Shown here: piece after piece, positions 1 through 9,774 of the stretch
How the letters are laid out: every line of letters starts with the position of its first letter
Numbering within the stretch: the stretch's first letter is position 1
Assembly: GCF_018998565.1 (NCBI RefSeq)
Contig: NZ_JAHNZO010000018.1
Span: forward strand, 1-64,000
Origin: Paenibacillus oleatilyticus
GTDB lineage: Bacteria > Bacillota > Bacilli > Paenibacillales > NBRC-103111
Direction of reading: 5' to 3'
Length of the DNA stretch: 64,000 nucleotides
Made by a program: the position numbers and the translations under genes
Notes under the pieces: generated by a model
Seen by the model: only the letters and a program-made list of their open reading frames with translations
The model's database searches: none
What the model was told of the DNA's origin: nothing

Positions 1-263
1 AGAAATGGTACTCCATTACTTCGACGAGCAAGGGTTAAACACCTTCGTTGTATCGTTATTCCGCTGTAGAAAAAAAAGCGAAGCCGATGCTCTCAAAAAC
101 ACATCGGTTTCGCCGCAATCTAACCGCCCAGACACCGTGGTGGTCCTGACGTTCTGTTCTCATAACCTTCCACACTGTTGAAGCATGTCGACTCCTGCGC
201 TTGCCCGGGAAATGGACAAAGCGCAGCAGCCCCCAACAAGCACCTAACCCCAGCGAGCCCCTC
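1..263. other. Left-edge intergenic stretch
   Basis: No gene could be supported here. Short open frames run in from the left edge on the + strand (one stops at 69), but none has recognisable protein features, so the tail of a neighbouring gene cannot be excluded. The only clear element is the terminator at about 68-117. Confidence 0.4.
68..117 (-). terminator. Rho-independent terminator after the ABC exporter operon
   Basis: Read on the minus strand, GCGAAACCGATG pairs with CATCGGCTTCGC around an 11-base loop and is followed by eight T residues. It lies about 150 bases past the stop codon of the leftmost ABC gene. Confidence 0.8.
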
Positions 264-2027
264 CTACGCCTCGCCGCGGTGCCACAGCCGCTGCAGCTCC
301 GCATTCGATTCCAGCAGCTCCTCCAGCGTGCCTTGGGCATCGACGCGTCCGTCCTTCAGGACGACGATGCGATCCGCCCGGGCCAGTGCCGCTTTGCGGT
401 GGGAGATGACCAGGCAGGTCGCGCCTTGCCGCAGTTCTTCGAGCCGCTCCCACAGCTTCCCTTCGGTATCGACGTCAAGCGCGCTTGACAGATCGTCAAA
501 GACGAGCAGTTCGGCGTCGCGTACGAACATCCGGGCGGCTGCGGTACGTTGGGCTTGCCCGCCCGACAGCTTCACGCCGCGCGGCCCGATGACCGTGTCG
601 AGGCCATGCGGCAAGTACCCGAGATCCTGCTCCAGCACGGCGGAGCGGATCGCCCGCTGGAGTTGCTCCGGCTCGGCATGCATGCCGAGCAAAATATTGT
701 TCTCCAGCGTATCGCTGTACAGCCGCGGGATTTGCGGCGTGTAGGCGCTGCGCGGCGGAATGAAAAAGTCGTCCGGCTTCGCCACAGGCTCCCCGTTCCA
801 GCGAATAGCTCCCGCCTGCATGGGCAGCAGCCCAAGCAGCGTGCGCGCCAGCGTCGTCTTGCCGGAGCCGACCCGCCCGGTAATGACGGTAAACGAACCG
901 CGCGGCAGCGTCAGGTCGATCCCTTCAATCCCCCGTCCTGTTTCGGGATAGCGGTATGTCAAGCCGCGTACCTCCAGCGTCTCCAAGGTCCGGCCGCCGG
1001 CAACCGCAGCCCCTTCGTCCATTTCCGGGAGGCTCCCCCGCAAATGCAGCGGATGGTACTCCGTCAGCCTTTCCTCGTCCGCCCCTTGCAGCAGCGTCAC
1101 CAGACGGTCCTTCGAAACCGTGCTTTGCTTAAAGTAAGTCATGAACTTCCCGAAGTTTTGGATGAACTGCGTCACGAACGTCAGGTAATAAACGAACAGC
1201 GCGAAATCGCCGACCGTAAAACTGCCGTCCCGCATCGATTGCGCGGCCAACAGCAAAATCAATCCGGTTCCGAAATTGACCGCATTGGAGAAAATCGACT
1301 CCAGCGTCGTGCTTAGCAGCCGGTCCTTCAGCATCGCTTCCCGGCGCTGGTCGTTCAACCTCATGAAACGTTCGATGACCCGGTCTTCCGCACCCGCTAC
1401 CTGAATCGACTGCACCGTAGAGAACATTTCGCTGATCGCTCCGGTGACCTGGCTTGTCGCTTCCCGGCTCGCCGCCCGGTATTTTTGCAGCATTGTCGTC
1501 GACAATTGAGCGATCGTCACAACAACGACTAATGGCAAAAACACCCACAGCGTCATCTCCAAGTTAATACGAATAAGAATGTAGCACGATACCGCAGCGA
1601 ACAGCGTCATCCCGAACGAGTCCACCGACCAGCTGACCGTTTCCTCCACCTGCTCGACATCGTCCCGGAACGAGCTGATCGCCTCGCCCGGCGAGATCGG
1701 AATCGCCCGCGCTCCCGGTTCCTTGAGCACATGACGCAGCAGATTCCGGCGCAGCAGCGCCGCGACGCGGAATCGGAACTGAACGTCCGTGATAAAGCCG
1801 AACACGATCAGTACGACCCGAGCCAATGCCGCCAGCAGCAGAAAGAGGACCAACGTCCAAATGCCGAAGCTATAGGCGGCATGGCCCGACAGCTCGTCGA
1901 AAAACGCTTTCGTCACAAGTCCGGGAACGATCGGGGCCAAATAAATCAAAGACCAAGCGAGCGCATTCAAACTATAAAGCCCCAACCGGTAACGCGTCAG
2001 TCGCCATAAAAACGAAAAGGTCGTCAT
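264..2027 (-). CDS. ABC exporter half-transporter, degenerate-site subunit
   Basis: This 587-residue protein has an N-terminal six-helix exporter membrane domain (about 1-310) and a C-terminal ATPase domain. Walker A is GRVGSGKTT, the signature is LSGGQ and the H-loop is VISHR. Walker B reads LLVFDDLSS, so the catalytic Glu is replaced by Asp. The partner encoded just upstream has the normal Glu but an altered signature (LSAGE). This complementary degeneracy is the hallmark of heterodimeric exporters such as BmrC/BmrD and TM287/288, where one ATP site is catalytic and one is not. The start codon overlaps the stop of the partner by four bases, with GGAGG upstream, so the two are translationally coupled. 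The family exports drugs, lipids or peptides; the substrate cannot be read from the sequence. Confidence 0.9.
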   Translation of the reverse strand: MTTFSFLWRLTRYRLGLYSLNALAWSLIYLAPIVPGLVTKAFFDELSGHAAYSFGIWTLVLFLLLAALARVVLIVFGFITDVQFRFRVAALLRRNLLRHVLKEPGARAIPISPGEAISSFRDDVEQVEETVSWSVDSFGMTLFAAVSCYILIRINLEMTLWVFLPLVVVVTIAQLSTTMLQKYRAASREATSQVTGAISEMFSTVQSIQVAGAEDRVIERFMRLNDQRREAMLKDRLLSTTLESIFSNAVNFGTGLILLLAAQSMRDGSFTVGDFALFVYYLTFVTQFIQNFGKFMTYFKQSTVSKDRLVTLLQGADEERLTEYHPLHLRGSLPEMDEGAAVAGGRTLETLEVRGLTYRYPETGRGIEGIDLTLPRGSFTVITGRVGSGKTTLARTLLGLLPMQAGAIRWNGEPVAKPDDFFIPPRSAYTPQIPRLYSDTLENNILLGMHAEPEQLQRAIRSAVLEQDLGYLPHGLDTVIGPRGVKLSGGQAQRTAAARMFVRDAELLVFDDLSSALDVDTEGKLWERLEELRQGATCLVISHRKAALARADRIVVLKDGRVDAQGTLEELLESNAELQRLWHRGEA

Positions 2028-3784
2028 ACCAGCATTTCCTCCATTCCGACCTTCAGCATCCCGCTGTAGCGGGAATCCGGGTCGGCCCCGAGCTTTGCCC
2101 GGTCTCCTTCCTCGGCGATCCGGCCGTTGTCGAGAATAAGAATGCGGTCCGCACGCTGGATCGTCGCCAGCCGGTGGGCGATAATAATGCAGGTCCGGCC
2201 TTGCAGCAGCCGGTTCATTGCCCGCTCGATGCGCTGCTCGGTCGCCGGGTCCAGCCGGGAAGAAGCCTCATCAAGAATGACGAGTCCCGGATCGGACAAG
2301 AACACCCGGGCAAATGACAGCAGCTGCGCCTCGCCTGCGGACAAGCCTCCGCCCCCGGACTCCAGCATCGTATCCAAGCCGCCGGACAGCGAACGGAGCC
2401 ACGACTCCATTCCCAGCTCCCGAAGCACTTGCTCCACCCGCTCGTCGGAGATCGTCTCGTCAAAGAACGTCAGGTTGTCGCGAACCGTTCCTTGGAACAG
2501 CTCGATCGACTGGGTCACCATCCCGACCCGGCTGCGCAGCTGCTGCAGCTTTGCCTCCCGAATATCCGTCTCCCCAAGTACAATCCGCCCTTCTCCCGGA
2601 TCGTAAAAACGCAGCAGCAGGCGCGCCAGCGTCGTTTTACCGCTGCCCGTCCGGCCAAGCAAGCCCAGCACCTGCCCCGGCTCCAAGCGAAAGCTCACGT
2701 CCTGCAGTGTCGGGCTATCCGCCTCGTAGCCGAAGCGGACGCCCTCGAACGCCACCGACAGCGCTCCCTGCGGCACCGGCGTACCCGGTCCGTCTTGAAT
2801 CACCGACTGTGTCTCCAACAGCTCCTTCACCCGGACAATGCTGGCGTCCGCCTTTTGCAAATCCTCCATCTGCGTGCGGATTTGCTCGATCGGTTTGGCC
2901 ATCAGCTCAGTGTAGTAAAAGATCATGTACACGGTACCGAGTGTAATCGACCCTTTTTTCCATAAATAAAAGCTCAACACAAACGCAACCGCATTGCCGA
3001 TCGCAAACACGATCAAGGTCGTGATCCACATCGACGCCCAACCGAGAAACGCACGCACGCGGACCGGCAGCCATTCGCGCAGCAGCTCGTGATACCGGCG
3101 CATCACATATCCGGTCGCGCCGTTGGCCCGCGTATCCTCCGTCCCTTCCAGATGCTCGCCCAAGAAGCCGTAAAACTTCGCGCTCACCTGTCTCAATTTC
3201 CCCCAATGAGGCACCGCAAACTTCCGGATATATTGGATAGCGACTATCGCGAACACGACAAAAAAGAGCATGCCGACGCCGATCAGCCATCCTTCCCGGA
3301 AGAGCAGCACCAACATCCCCGCCACCAGCACGAGATTGCTCAGCAGCGTAATGACGAAGCTGGAGAAAAAGTTGGACAAATTGTTGATATCCCCATCCAC
3401 CCGCTCAATGATCACGCCGGACGTTTGCGACTTATGAAACGTCATATCAAGCTTCAAGCAATGATCGGCCACATCGCCGCGCAGCTGATTCGTTGCCTGC
3501 CATCCGACATTCGCGCCTACATACGTTGCGGCCACGGCAACAACCTGCTGAATCAGGGTGACGACAATGAACAGACCGCCTGCGATAAGCAAGGGCCTGG
3601 TGCTTGACTGGGACTTCGCCGTATCGATGAAATAACGGATAATTTGCGGATTCACCAACTGCATGGCAATGCCGCTTACGAGCAGAACGGCCAGCAAAAT
3701 CATGCTTTTGCGCTGGGACTTCAAGTAGCGGCTCAGCAAGAGGGCGTATTCACGAACCGGTATTTTTCGTATGGCATTCTTCAA
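2024..3784 (-). CDS. ABC exporter half-transporter, catalytic-site subunit
   Basis: This partner of the preceding gene has a six-helix membrane domain followed by an ATPase domain with Walker [10 protein letters not shown], Walker [10 protein letters not shown] (catalytic Glu present), H-loop IIAHR and an altered signature LSAGE. Together the two subunits give one good and one degenerate ATP site. The open frame extends upstream to an ATG at 3916, but that extension is poor and lacks a ribosome binding site. I prefer the TTG at 3784, preceded by AAAGGAGG, giving 586 residues beginning [13 protein letters not shown], the usual N-terminus for this family. Substrate unknown; multidrug or peptide export is typical. 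Confidence 0.88.
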   Translation of the reverse strand: MKNAIRKIPVREYALLLSRYLKSQRKSMILLAVLLVSGIAMQLVNPQIIRYFIDTAKSQSSTRPLLIAGGLFIVVTLIQQVVAVAATYVGANVGWQATNQLRGDVADHCLKLDMTFHKSQTSGVIIERVDGDINNLSNFFSSFVITLLSNLVLVAGMLVLLFREGWLIGVGMLFFVVFAIVAIQYIRKFAVPHWGKLRQVSAKFYGFLGEHLEGTEDTRANGATGYVMRRYHELLREWLPVRVRAFLGWASMWITTLIVFAIGNAVAFVLSFYLWKKGSITLGTVYMIFYYTELMAKPIEQIRTQMEDLQKADASIVRVKELLETQSVIQDGPGTPVPQGALSVAFEGVRFGYEADSPTLQDVSFRLEPGQVLGLLGRTGSGKTTLARLLLRFYDPGEGRIVLGETDIREAKLQQLRSRVGMVTQSIELFQGTVRDNLTFFDETISDERVEQVLRELGMESWLRSLSGGLDTMLESGGGGLSAGEAQLLSFARVFLSDPGLVILDEASSRLDPATEQRIERAMNRLLQGRTCIIIAHRLATIQRADRILILDNGRIAEEGDRAKLGADPDSRYSGMLKVGMEEMLV

Positions 3785-3983
3785 CCTCTCCGCCCCTCCT
3801 TTATCGTACAAACATTTTATCACAGGAAACACTTGTTCGCCATCCATTTCCAAAAGAAAAAACAATTTTAACCAATTTCCCAAACCTATCGGCAGCCATG
3901 CGTTCGATATGTCCAAACGAAAAAGACGGCCGCGGTGCCGTATTCAACAACGGCGACACAAGGCCATCTTCATAACCGGGTTT

Positions 3984-5066
3984 CTACGTGATCGAATGCT
4001 TCGTCTCGCTCCATCGCTCGTAGAACAGCATCCGGTCCCGCCGAACGAAACAGAGCAGCGCATGAATGCCAAAGACAAGGTTCAGGAGTCCTGCTACAAG
4101 CAGTAACGGGATCATCACCATCGAAGGGAGATGGTTCATTTCGCCGCTGATAAACAGTACATTAGGACCGCCAATCCCAAAATACAGCGAAATATAGCGG
4201 ACCAAAAGCGCGTGCAGCGTCAACCCGCCGTCCCTTCCGTCCAAGCGAATGCGCACGACCCGCTTGCCCAGCGTTCTGCCTTCGGTCAAGTATGGGACGA
4301 CGACAAAATAGAAGAGGACCGCTCCAGCGAGCGGAAGCAGCATATGCCGCCCCAGGAAAAATAGAACGAACGGCGACAATACCGCCCAATCGATCAGCCA
4401 CGCGACAAAACGACGGGTGTAGCTGACACGCGTAACGGACAGATCGACGCCTTCGTCCAGCGTATCGCTTTTGGGCATAAAGGCCGTCAACCATGGAGCT
4501 ATCGCATAACCGACCAGGCCGCCTGCCGTATTAAGCATCAGATCGTCCACATCAAACAGACGGTAAGGGCAATCGTAAATCCCATACAGTCCCGTTCCCT
4601 GCGTCACTTCAAAAAACAGCGACACCAGAAACGTCGTCACCGCCGTTCGCACAATGCGGCGACGGAAATAATAGCGCAAAAACACGCCCAAAGGGACAAG
4701 CAGCAGTACATTGAACGCTACTTGCAGAACCCCCCGTTCCCCGAACACCTTAAGATAGGTTGCCGGATTGTTCCACTGCAGGCCGGTTTCCCGCAGAAAA
4801 TCGCGAACAAACTGGAACGGCACCCATTGATTGAACGAGCCCGGCGTCCCGGAGCAAGTATGCCGGGTATCCGGCAGCGGCAGGATGACCAGGTACAGGG
4901 CGCACAATAAATACAGTAAAAAAGAATACAGGACAATGACGCGTATTTTATTGACGTAGCCGTATTTCCGGTACTGCACGATCAAAAACGGCAGCGTAAA
5001 GACGAACGCCAGCAGCGGAAACGTCTGCAGCGCGAAGCCGATTGGAAACAAATAAGCTTGAAACAT
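3984..5066 (-). CDS. VanZ-like / RDD membrane protein fusion
   Basis: This 360-residue integral membrane protein has two parts. Residues about 1-190 resemble the VanZ family (several helices, the segment NVLLLVPLGVFLRYYFRR, then FEVTQGTGLYGIYDCPYRLFDVDD followed by NTAGGLVGY). The remainder is an RDD domain (RRFVAWLIDWAVLSPFV, then EGRTLGKRVVRIR). VanZ gives low-level teicoplanin resistance by an unclear mechanism; RDD proteins are membrane proteins, some linked to ion exchange. The fusion itself recurs in Bacillota. The ribosome binding site is weak. A perfect GTGACA-TTAT-TGTCAC palindrome lies 63 bases upstream. The biochemical role is not known. Confidence 0.85.
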   Translation of the reverse strand: MFQAYLFPIGFALQTFPLLAFVFTLPFLIVQYRKYGYVNKIRVIVLYSFLLYLLCALYLVILPLPDTRHTCSGTPGSFNQWVPFQFVRDFLRETGLQWNNPATYLKVFGERGVLQVAFNVLLLVPLGVFLRYYFRRRIVRTAVTTFLVSLFFEVTQGTGLYGIYDCPYRLFDVDDLMLNTAGGLVGYAIAPWLTAFMPKSDTLDEGVDLSVTRVSYTRRFVAWLIDWAVLSPFVLFFLGRHMLLPLAGAVLFYFVVVPYLTEGRTLGKRVVRIRLDGRDGGLTLHALLVRYISLYFGIGGPNVLFISGEMNHLPSMVMIPLLLVAGLLNLVFGIHALLCFVRRDRMLFYERWSETKHSIT

Positions 5067-5128
5067 TGTCGTTCACACCCATGCTGTAATATTTACTAAA
5101 AATTATAACGGAAATACGGCTTACATGA

Positions 5129-5144
5129 GTGACATTATTGTCAC
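5129..5144. promoter_or_regulatory. Palindrome upstream of the VanZ-RDD gene
   Basis: GTGACA-TTAT-TGTCAC is a perfect 6-4-6 inverted repeat in the gap between the acetyltransferase terminator and the VanZ-RDD start. It has the form of a dimeric repressor site. The cognate regulator is unknown. Confidence 0.4.
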
Positions 5145-5155
5145 CTTGTACACGC

Positions 5156-5183
5156 AAAAAAACACGCCAAACATCAGCGTGTC
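5156..5183 (-). terminator. Terminator after the GNAT gene
   Basis: On the minus strand ACACGC-N9-GCGTGT is followed by seven T residues, starting 19 bases after the acetyltransferase stop codon. Confidence 0.8.
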
Positions 5184-5200
5184 ATGCAATTTTGGTTTCT

Positions 5201-5644
5201 TTACAGCTCCTTGCGCATACGCACGTGCCAGATCCCGGCGTCGAGGAACGGCTCGGTAGAAACCGTTTTGTAGCCTAACTTCTCGTAAAACGCCTCTGCA
5301 TGGGTTTGGCCGTCCAGGATGATCGCCGGAACGCCCTGCGTCCGGATATCCTCTTCCATCGCCTGAATGATCTGACGCCCGAGTCCGTATCCGCGGTACG
5401 GCTTCATCACGGCAATCCGCTGGAGCTTGGCCGTCTTCCCGTCGTACATGATCCAGCGGGCAGCCGCGGCGGGTTCATTTCCGTTCATGATCAGAAAATG
5501 CTTTGCCGCGCTTGGCGAAGCATCATAATCATCCATCTCTTCTTCCGGAGAAACCCCTTGCTCTTCCACGAACACGCGAATACGTACGGCAAAGCAGTCG
5601 CGAAGCTGTTCTTCTGTATGTACAGGCACAATGCTCAAATCCAT
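5201..5644 (-). CDS. GNAT family N-acetyltransferase, YjcF-like
   Basis: This 147-residue single-domain GNAT protein has the N-terminal pattern RDCFAVRIRVFVEEQGVSPEEE, the acetyl-CoA-binding loop RIAVMKPYRGYGLGRQI, and the late segment AEAFYEKLGYKTVS. That arrangement matches the Bacillus YjcF/ElaA-like group. The acceptor substrate is unknown. It sits 18 bases downstream of the UPF0173 hydrolase gene in the same direction, so the two are probably cotranscribed, and it ends at its own terminator. Confidence 0.88.
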   Translation of the reverse strand: MDLSIVPVHTEEQLRDCFAVRIRVFVEEQGVSPEEEMDDYDASPSAAKHFLIMNGNEPAAAARWIMYDGKTAKLQRIAVMKPYRGYGLGRQIIQAMEEDIRTQGVPAIILDGQTHAEAFYEKLGYKTVSTEPFLDAGIWHVRMRKEL

Positions 5645-5662
5645 GATGTCTTTTCCCCCAAG

Positions 5663-6352
5663 CTATAACGTAAGTTTTTCTCCCGGCTGCAGCACCTGGC
5701 TCTGGATGCCTTTATCCCGAAGTCCGGCGGCGAAACGGTCCGCATCCTGAACGATCGGCGGGAACGTATTGAAATGAAGCGGCACGACCGCTTTCGCGCC
5801 CAGCCACTCGGCGGCTTGAGCCGCATCGTCCGGTCCCATCGTAAATACGTCGCCGATCGGCAGAAATGCCAGATCGATCTTGTGGCGCTGACCGATCAGC
5901 TTCATATCGGAGAATAAGGCCGTGTCTCCGCTGTGAAGAATCGTCAGCCCGTCCCACTTGATCACATATCCGCCGGGCATGCCGCCATAGATGATCTTTT
6001 TCTCTTCCTCCAGCACGATTCCCGAGCTGTGGAACGCTTGAATCATCTCGATCTCCGCGAATCCGATCGACGCTCTGCCGCCGATATTCATCGCGAAGGT
6101 GTTCAGACCTTGCCAGCTCATGTAAGTCGCCAGCTCGAACGTTGCAATGACCGTTGCATTATTGCTTTTGGCGATGGGCACGGTATCGAGAATATGGTCG
6201 GGATGGCCGTGTGTAAGAAGGACATATTCCGCCTTCACATCCTCGGGCTTGGTTGTCGCCAGACGGTTCCCGGAAATAAACGGATCGATGATTAAGGAAT
6301 GTCCTCCGCGAGTCAATTGAACACAGGAATGACCATGATACCAAATCTCCAT
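5663..6352 (-). CDS. UPF0173 metallo-beta-lactamase-fold hydrolase (YtkL-like)
   Basis: This 229-residue protein keeps the metal-binding motif of the metallo-beta-lactamase fold (THGHPDH), the Asp of HSGDTALF and a C-terminal PLHFNTFP. Its length and residues match the conserved UPF0173/YtkL family of metal-dependent hydrolases, whose substrate is not established. AAGGAG precedes the ATG. The downstream acetyltransferase follows at 18 bases. Confidence 0.92.
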   Translation of the reverse strand: MEIWYHGHSCVQLTRGGHSLIIDPFISGNRLATTKPEDVKAEYVLLTHGHPDHILDTVPIAKSNNATVIATFELATYMSWQGLNTFAMNIGGRASIGFAEIEMIQAFHSSGIVLEEEKKIIYGGMPGGYVIKWDGLTILHSGDTALFSDMKLIGQRHKIDLAFLPIGDVFTMGPDDAAQAAEWLGAKAVVPLHFNTFPPIVQDADRFAAGLRDKGIQSQVLQPGEKLTL

Positions 6353-6488
6353 ACGACCAGCTCCTTATTTTCATTCGAATAGTAGCTTTTACGAATTCTA
6401 TTGTACCAAAGAGAAGACGCGAAACTCAAAAAAGAAAGGCACCGTTCCTGCCGGCTCCTTCCGCAGCTGCACCTATGTATCGTCAATC

Positions 6489-6851
6489 CTAGCTCGCAAA
6501 CGCCTTTTTCAAAGCCTCCCGGACCCGGTCCTTGCTGAACGGCTTGACGATAAAGTCGCTTGCTCCCATCGAAACCGCCCGAATCAACAGCGCCTGCTGG
6601 CCCATAGCCGACACCATGATTACTTTGGCGTCGGGGTCCATATTCTTGATCTCTTCCAGTGCGGTGATCCCATCCATCTCGGGCATCGTAATGTCAAGCG
6701 TAACAAGATCCGGCTTCAGTTCAGAGTATAATGTCAGCGCTTCCAGTCCATTGCTCGCCTCGGCTACCGTTTCGTAACCCAATTCCTGAATTACGTTTCT
6801 CAGTATCATCCGCATAAATAGCGAATCGTCCACGATCAAGATTTTTTTCAC
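6489..6851 (-). CDS. CheY-like single-domain response regulator under c-di-GMP riboswitch control
   Basis: This 120-residue stand-alone receiver domain keeps the acidic pocket (VDDSLFMR), the phosphorylated Asp in LVTLDITMPEMDG, Thr/Ser in MVSAMG and the conserved Lys in VKPFSKD. There is no output domain, so it acts by binding partners, as CheY does at the flagellar motor. It starts with GTG. The 5' leader carries a c-di-GMP-I riboswitch and an intrinsic terminator, so its expression should follow cellular c-di-GMP. The gene just upstream encodes a GGDEF/EAL enzyme that would change that signal. Confidence 0.93.
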   Translation of the reverse strand: MKKILIVDDSLFMRMILRNVIQELGYETVAEASNGLEALTLYSELKPDLVTLDITMPEMDGITALEEIKNMDPDAKVIMVSAMGQQALLIRAVSMGASDFIVKPFSKDRVREALKKAFAS

Positions 6852-6884
6852 GCCGAACTAGCCCCCAACCCGTTGTTTTTATAC

Positions 6885-6928
6885 ACAAAAAAATAAGACC
6901 GCCCCAAATGCCAAAAGGGAGGCCGTGT
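6885..6928 (-). terminator. Riboswitch expression-platform terminator
   Basis: On the minus strand GGCCTCCC pairs with GGGG(C)GGTC across a loop of about ten bases (one bulged C) and runs into TTATTTTTTTG. It lies between the c-di-GMP aptamer and the GTG start of the CheY-like gene, as expected for control by transcription termination. Confidence 0.7.
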
Positions 6929-6942
6929 TCGACTATTTCCTC

Positions 6943-7035
6943 TTGTCCTTCGGCAGCTGGCTGACATCGTGTTACACCTTAGTCCCTATAGCTTTGCGTC
7001 CTTGACTTTCGTCAAGTTTGCCATGTCTGTGACAA
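6943..7035 (-). ncRNA. Cyclic di-GMP-I (GEMM) riboswitch aptamer
   Basis: Read on the minus strand, the region holds the conserved GEMM-I core: GGCAAAC, a short stem capped by GAAA (ttgac-GAAA-gtcaa), then GGACGCAAAGC and a CTAAGG tetraloop-receptor-like segment, followed by a second hairpin (GTCAGCCAGCTGCC). A closing stem P1 can form between TTGTC (7035-7031) and GACAA (6947-6943). A terminator follows directly and then the CheY-like gene. The family senses c-di-GMP. Whether ligand promotes or prevents termination cannot be decided by eye. Confidence 0.9.
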
Positions 7036-7053
7036 AAAACGATTGTAAATTGT

Positions 7054-7082
7054 ATTATAAGCATCCTATTGAAAAAATACAA
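7054..7082 (-). promoter_or_regulatory. Promoter for the riboswitch-cheY transcript
   Basis: On the minus strand a perfect -10 TATAAT (7059-7054) is preceded by a 17-base spacer and a weak -35 TTGTAT (7082-7077). The start would fall near 7046, just ahead of the aptamer. Confidence 0.6.
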
Positions 7083-7155
7083 GTATAACGCCAAGAAGAC
7101 CTCTTCGCAACATCCCCGCCATTGAAGAGTTACGTTTGAGAGGCCTTATACTTTG
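7075..7155 (-). terminator. Terminator after the MHYT-GGDEF-EAL gene
   Basis: On the minus strand AAGTATAA and GCCTCT pair with AGAGG-C and TTATACTT in a long interrupted hairpin ending in GTATTTTTTC, directly after the stop codon. It separates the enzyme transcript from the riboswitch transcript. Confidence 0.6.
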
Positions 7156-7157
7156 GC

Positions 7158-9590
7158 TCACGCCGGCTCAGCCGAACGGGCCATGTTTTGCAAATATCGT
7201 TCAAAATCATCCGGCGGCAGCGGCGGGCTGTAATAGTAGCCCTGTACCAGATCGCATTTTTTGTCGCGCAGAAAGTCGATCTGCTCCTGTGTCTCCACGC
7301 CTTCCGCGATGACCTGCAGGCCGAGATGGTGCGACATGGCTACAATCGTAGCGACAATCGACGCCCCGCTGGACCCGTGGGCAATGTCGCGTACGAACGA
7401 TTGATCGATTTTCAGCTTGTCAATCGGGAATCGGTTCAAGTAGCTGAGCGAGCTGTAGCCCGTGCCAAAATCGTCCATGCTGACTTGCACACCGATTTGC
7501 TTCAACCGGCGCAGCGTCGTTTCCGCATTGTTCGCATCTGCGGCCATCATGCTTTCCGTAATTTCCAAATCGAGATATTTCGGCTCCAGACCCGATTCGT
7601 GCAGCGCTTCCCGGATCGTTTCGATCAAATGCGGCTGCTCGAACTGCTTGTTCGACAGGTTGACGGAAACGGGCATCGGCGGGAATCCGGCTTCCTGCCA
7701 CGATTTGTTTTGCCGGCAGGCCATGCGCAGCACGCGTTCGCCGATCAGATGAATCAGCCCGCTTTCCTCGGCGACCGGGATGAATAGTCCCGGCGATACG
7801 AGGCCTTGCTCAGGATGCCGCCAGCGCACGAGCGCCTCGGCTCCGATCACCTGCCCCTGCATATTCACCTGCGGCTGATAATGCACCTCGAACTCATCCC
7901 GCTCCAGCGCAAGCCTCAAGCCGTTCTCAAGCGCCAGCTTCTGCTCGGACGCTTCGTCCATTTCCGACGAATAGGCCTGTATCCGGTTGCGCCCTTGCTT
8001 TTTGGAATAAAACAACGCCGAATCGGCATGCTTCAGCAGCATTTCTCCGTTAGCGGCGACAGGCTGTACCGCATAGCCGATCGTGAGGCTGAGATGCACT
8101 TTGTGCGCTCCCAGCGTAAAGGGACGCTGGAGCCGCTCGTGAAGCTGCAGCGCTTCCGCGGCCGCTTCGCTTTCTCCTCCCGCAATCCCGTGCAGCAGCA
8201 CGGCAAACTCGTCGCTTCCGATTCGCGCGATGACCTTGCCTTCGCCGGCGGCGTGGTGCAGACGGTCCGACAGCTGCCGCAGCAGCCTGTCCCCTTGCTT
8301 TTGCCCGATCGAATCGTTGATCAGCTTGAAGCGGTCGATATCGATAACCAGAAGCGCCCTTTCGATTTCTTCTTCCGCCTCCGTCAGTCCGTTCAACGTT
8401 TCCAGCAAATAACGGCGGTTCGGCATCCCTGTTAAATCGTCCCGGTAAGCTAGGTCGTTAATCCGGCGCTCCGCTTGCTTCTTTTCCGTGATGTCTTGAC
8501 ATATCCCGAACAGACCGGTGACCTCCCGGTTCACGACAATGGGAACGCAGGTGACGCTCAGATCTATAGCTTTCCCCTGCTTATGCCTAATGGTCATTTC
8601 GAACTTTTGGGGGATGCCCTTGACGGATTCCGCAAACCTCCAGTTCAGCTCATCGGTACTCCAAAGCTCCGAAATACGGCTTAAGCTTCGTCCTACGGTC
8701 TCCTCCGCCGAATAACCCGTTATCGCCTCGACCGCCGGATTCGCGGCGATGAATCGCCCTTCCAGGTCAATGGAAAACACCGCGTCCGTATTGTAATCAA
8801 ACAGCGATTGAAAATGCTGCTCGCTTTCGTGAAGCTTGGCCGCATGGTACGCCAGCCTTTTGTCCACGAACGACGTCACAAGCGCAATCCCCAGCAGCAA
8901 CAGTGTCATCAAGCCAATCACGTAAGCAATCAACGACGTTTCCACGCTCAGCTCGTTGTTTATCCAATTCATATGATCGAGACTGATGAAGCGGGCTGCC
9001 CCCATTCCCGTGTAATGCATGCCCGAAATTGCCGCGCCCATCACCAAGCCGCTGCCGACTTTACGGTAAATGCGGGATCTGCCAATGTCATCGCGAAAAT
9101 AAAAGGTCAGCCGCATTGCGGCCATTGACGCAATCACGGCAACAACAACGGATAGGCTCAAGACGAGCGGGCGGTATTGAATGACCGCGTTCATCTTCAT
9201 CGCCGTCAGTCCCGTATAGTGCATGCCTATGATGCCAAAGGCCATAAACAGACCGCCGACAGTCCAATTGCGCCATCCGAAATGTCTGCCCCCGACCGAA
9301 GCCAAGGCAATATACGAAGCGCTGACGGAAAATACTATGGAAAGCAGCACAAGGGAGACGTCGTAATGGACCTCCATCGGGATCCGGTAAGCAAGCATTC
9401 CTACAAAATGCATCGACCAAATTCCAAGCCCCATGGCTAGCGCTCCGCCGCTAAGCCATATTAATCTGGTACGTCCACGCGCCGCATTGATTCTTCCGCC
9501 CATATCCAGTACGGTATAGGAAGCCAGGACCGAGATCGCATAGGAAAGAAAGACCAAAAACCAGTCATAGGTGCCGATCATTTGCTGCAT
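7158..9590 (-). CDS. MHYT-PAS-GGDEF-EAL membrane c-di-GMP enzyme
   Basis: This 810-residue protein starts with a membrane sensor of about seven helices carrying three MHYT motifs (MHFVG, MHYTG, MHYTG), proposed to bind a metal and sense a gas. A PAS domain (about 258-375), a GGDEF domain (about 385-540) and an EAL domain (about 555-800) follow. The cyclase motif reads GSDEF rather than GGDEF. The EAL domain keeps EALVRW, the Asn of SVNLSN, the Glu of LEITES, DDFGTGYSS and EGVET. Phosphodiesterase activity is therefore likely, while cyclase activity is less certain. The next gene downstream is a CheY-like receiver behind a c-di-GMP riboswitch, which suggests a local signalling loop. Confidence 0.92.
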   Translation of the reverse strand: MQQMIGTYDWFLVFLSYAISVLASYTVLDMGGRINAARGRTRLIWLSGGALAMGLGIWSMHFVGMLAYRIPMEVHYDVSLVLLSIVFSVSASYIALASVGGRHFGWRNWTVGGLFMAFGIIGMHYTGLTAMKMNAVIQYRPLVLSLSVVVAVIASMAAMRLTFYFRDDIGRSRIYRKVGSGLVMGAAISGMHYTGMGAARFISLDHMNWINNELSVETSLIAYVIGLMTLLLLGIALVTSFVDKRLAYHAAKLHESEQHFQSLFDYNTDAVFSIDLEGRFIAANPAVEAITGYSAEETVGRSLSRISELWSTDELNWRFAESVKGIPQKFEMTIRHKQGKAIDLSVTCVPIVVNREVTGLFGICQDITEKKQAERRINDLAYRDDLTGMPNRRYLLETLNGLTEAEEEIERALLVIDIDRFKLINDSIGQKQGDRLLRQLSDRLHHAAGEGKVIARIGSDEFAVLLHGIAGGESEAAAEALQLHERLQRPFTLGAHKVHLSLTIGYAVQPVAANGEMLLKHADSALFYSKKQGRNRIQAYSSEMDEASEQKLALENGLRLALERDEFEVHYQPQVNMQGQVIGAEALVRWRHPEQGLVSPGLFIPVAEESGLIHLIGERVLRMACRQNKSWQEAGFPPMPVSVNLSNKQFEQPHLIETIREALHESGLEPKYLDLEITESMMAADANNAETTLRRLKQIGVQVSMDDFGTGYSSLSYLNRFPIDKLKIDQSFVRDIAHGSSGASIVATIVAMSHHLGLQVIAEGVETQEQIDFLRDKKCDLVQGYYYSPPLPPDDFERYLQNMARSAEPA

Positions 9591-9729
9591 AGTCTTTACC
9601 TTCTTTCCAATTTGATCCTTTTCTTTTCTATATTATACCTACGAGGCCTATATACCGTCTACATCTTTTTGTCGAAATAGCTCGAATATACTAAAGATGT
9701 CGAAAAGATTGCACCCCTTTTCGAGCATG

Positions 9730-9762
9730 CAAAAAAAGCAGATCGGCAGACCTGCTTCTTTG
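9730..9762 (-). terminator. Terminator after doxX-like gene
   Basis: On the minus strand GAAGCAG-N10-CTGCTTTTTTT forms a hairpin with a run of seven T residues, just past the DoxX stop codon. Confidence 0.75.
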
Positions 9763-9774
9763 TGTATCTGTGAT

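Noticed and set aside
178..1316. Long + strand frames over the ABC exporter genes
   Set aside because: They are opposite-strand shadows of clearly homologous ABC proteins in GC-rich DNA; the translations are Arg/Ser/Pro-rich with no family features.
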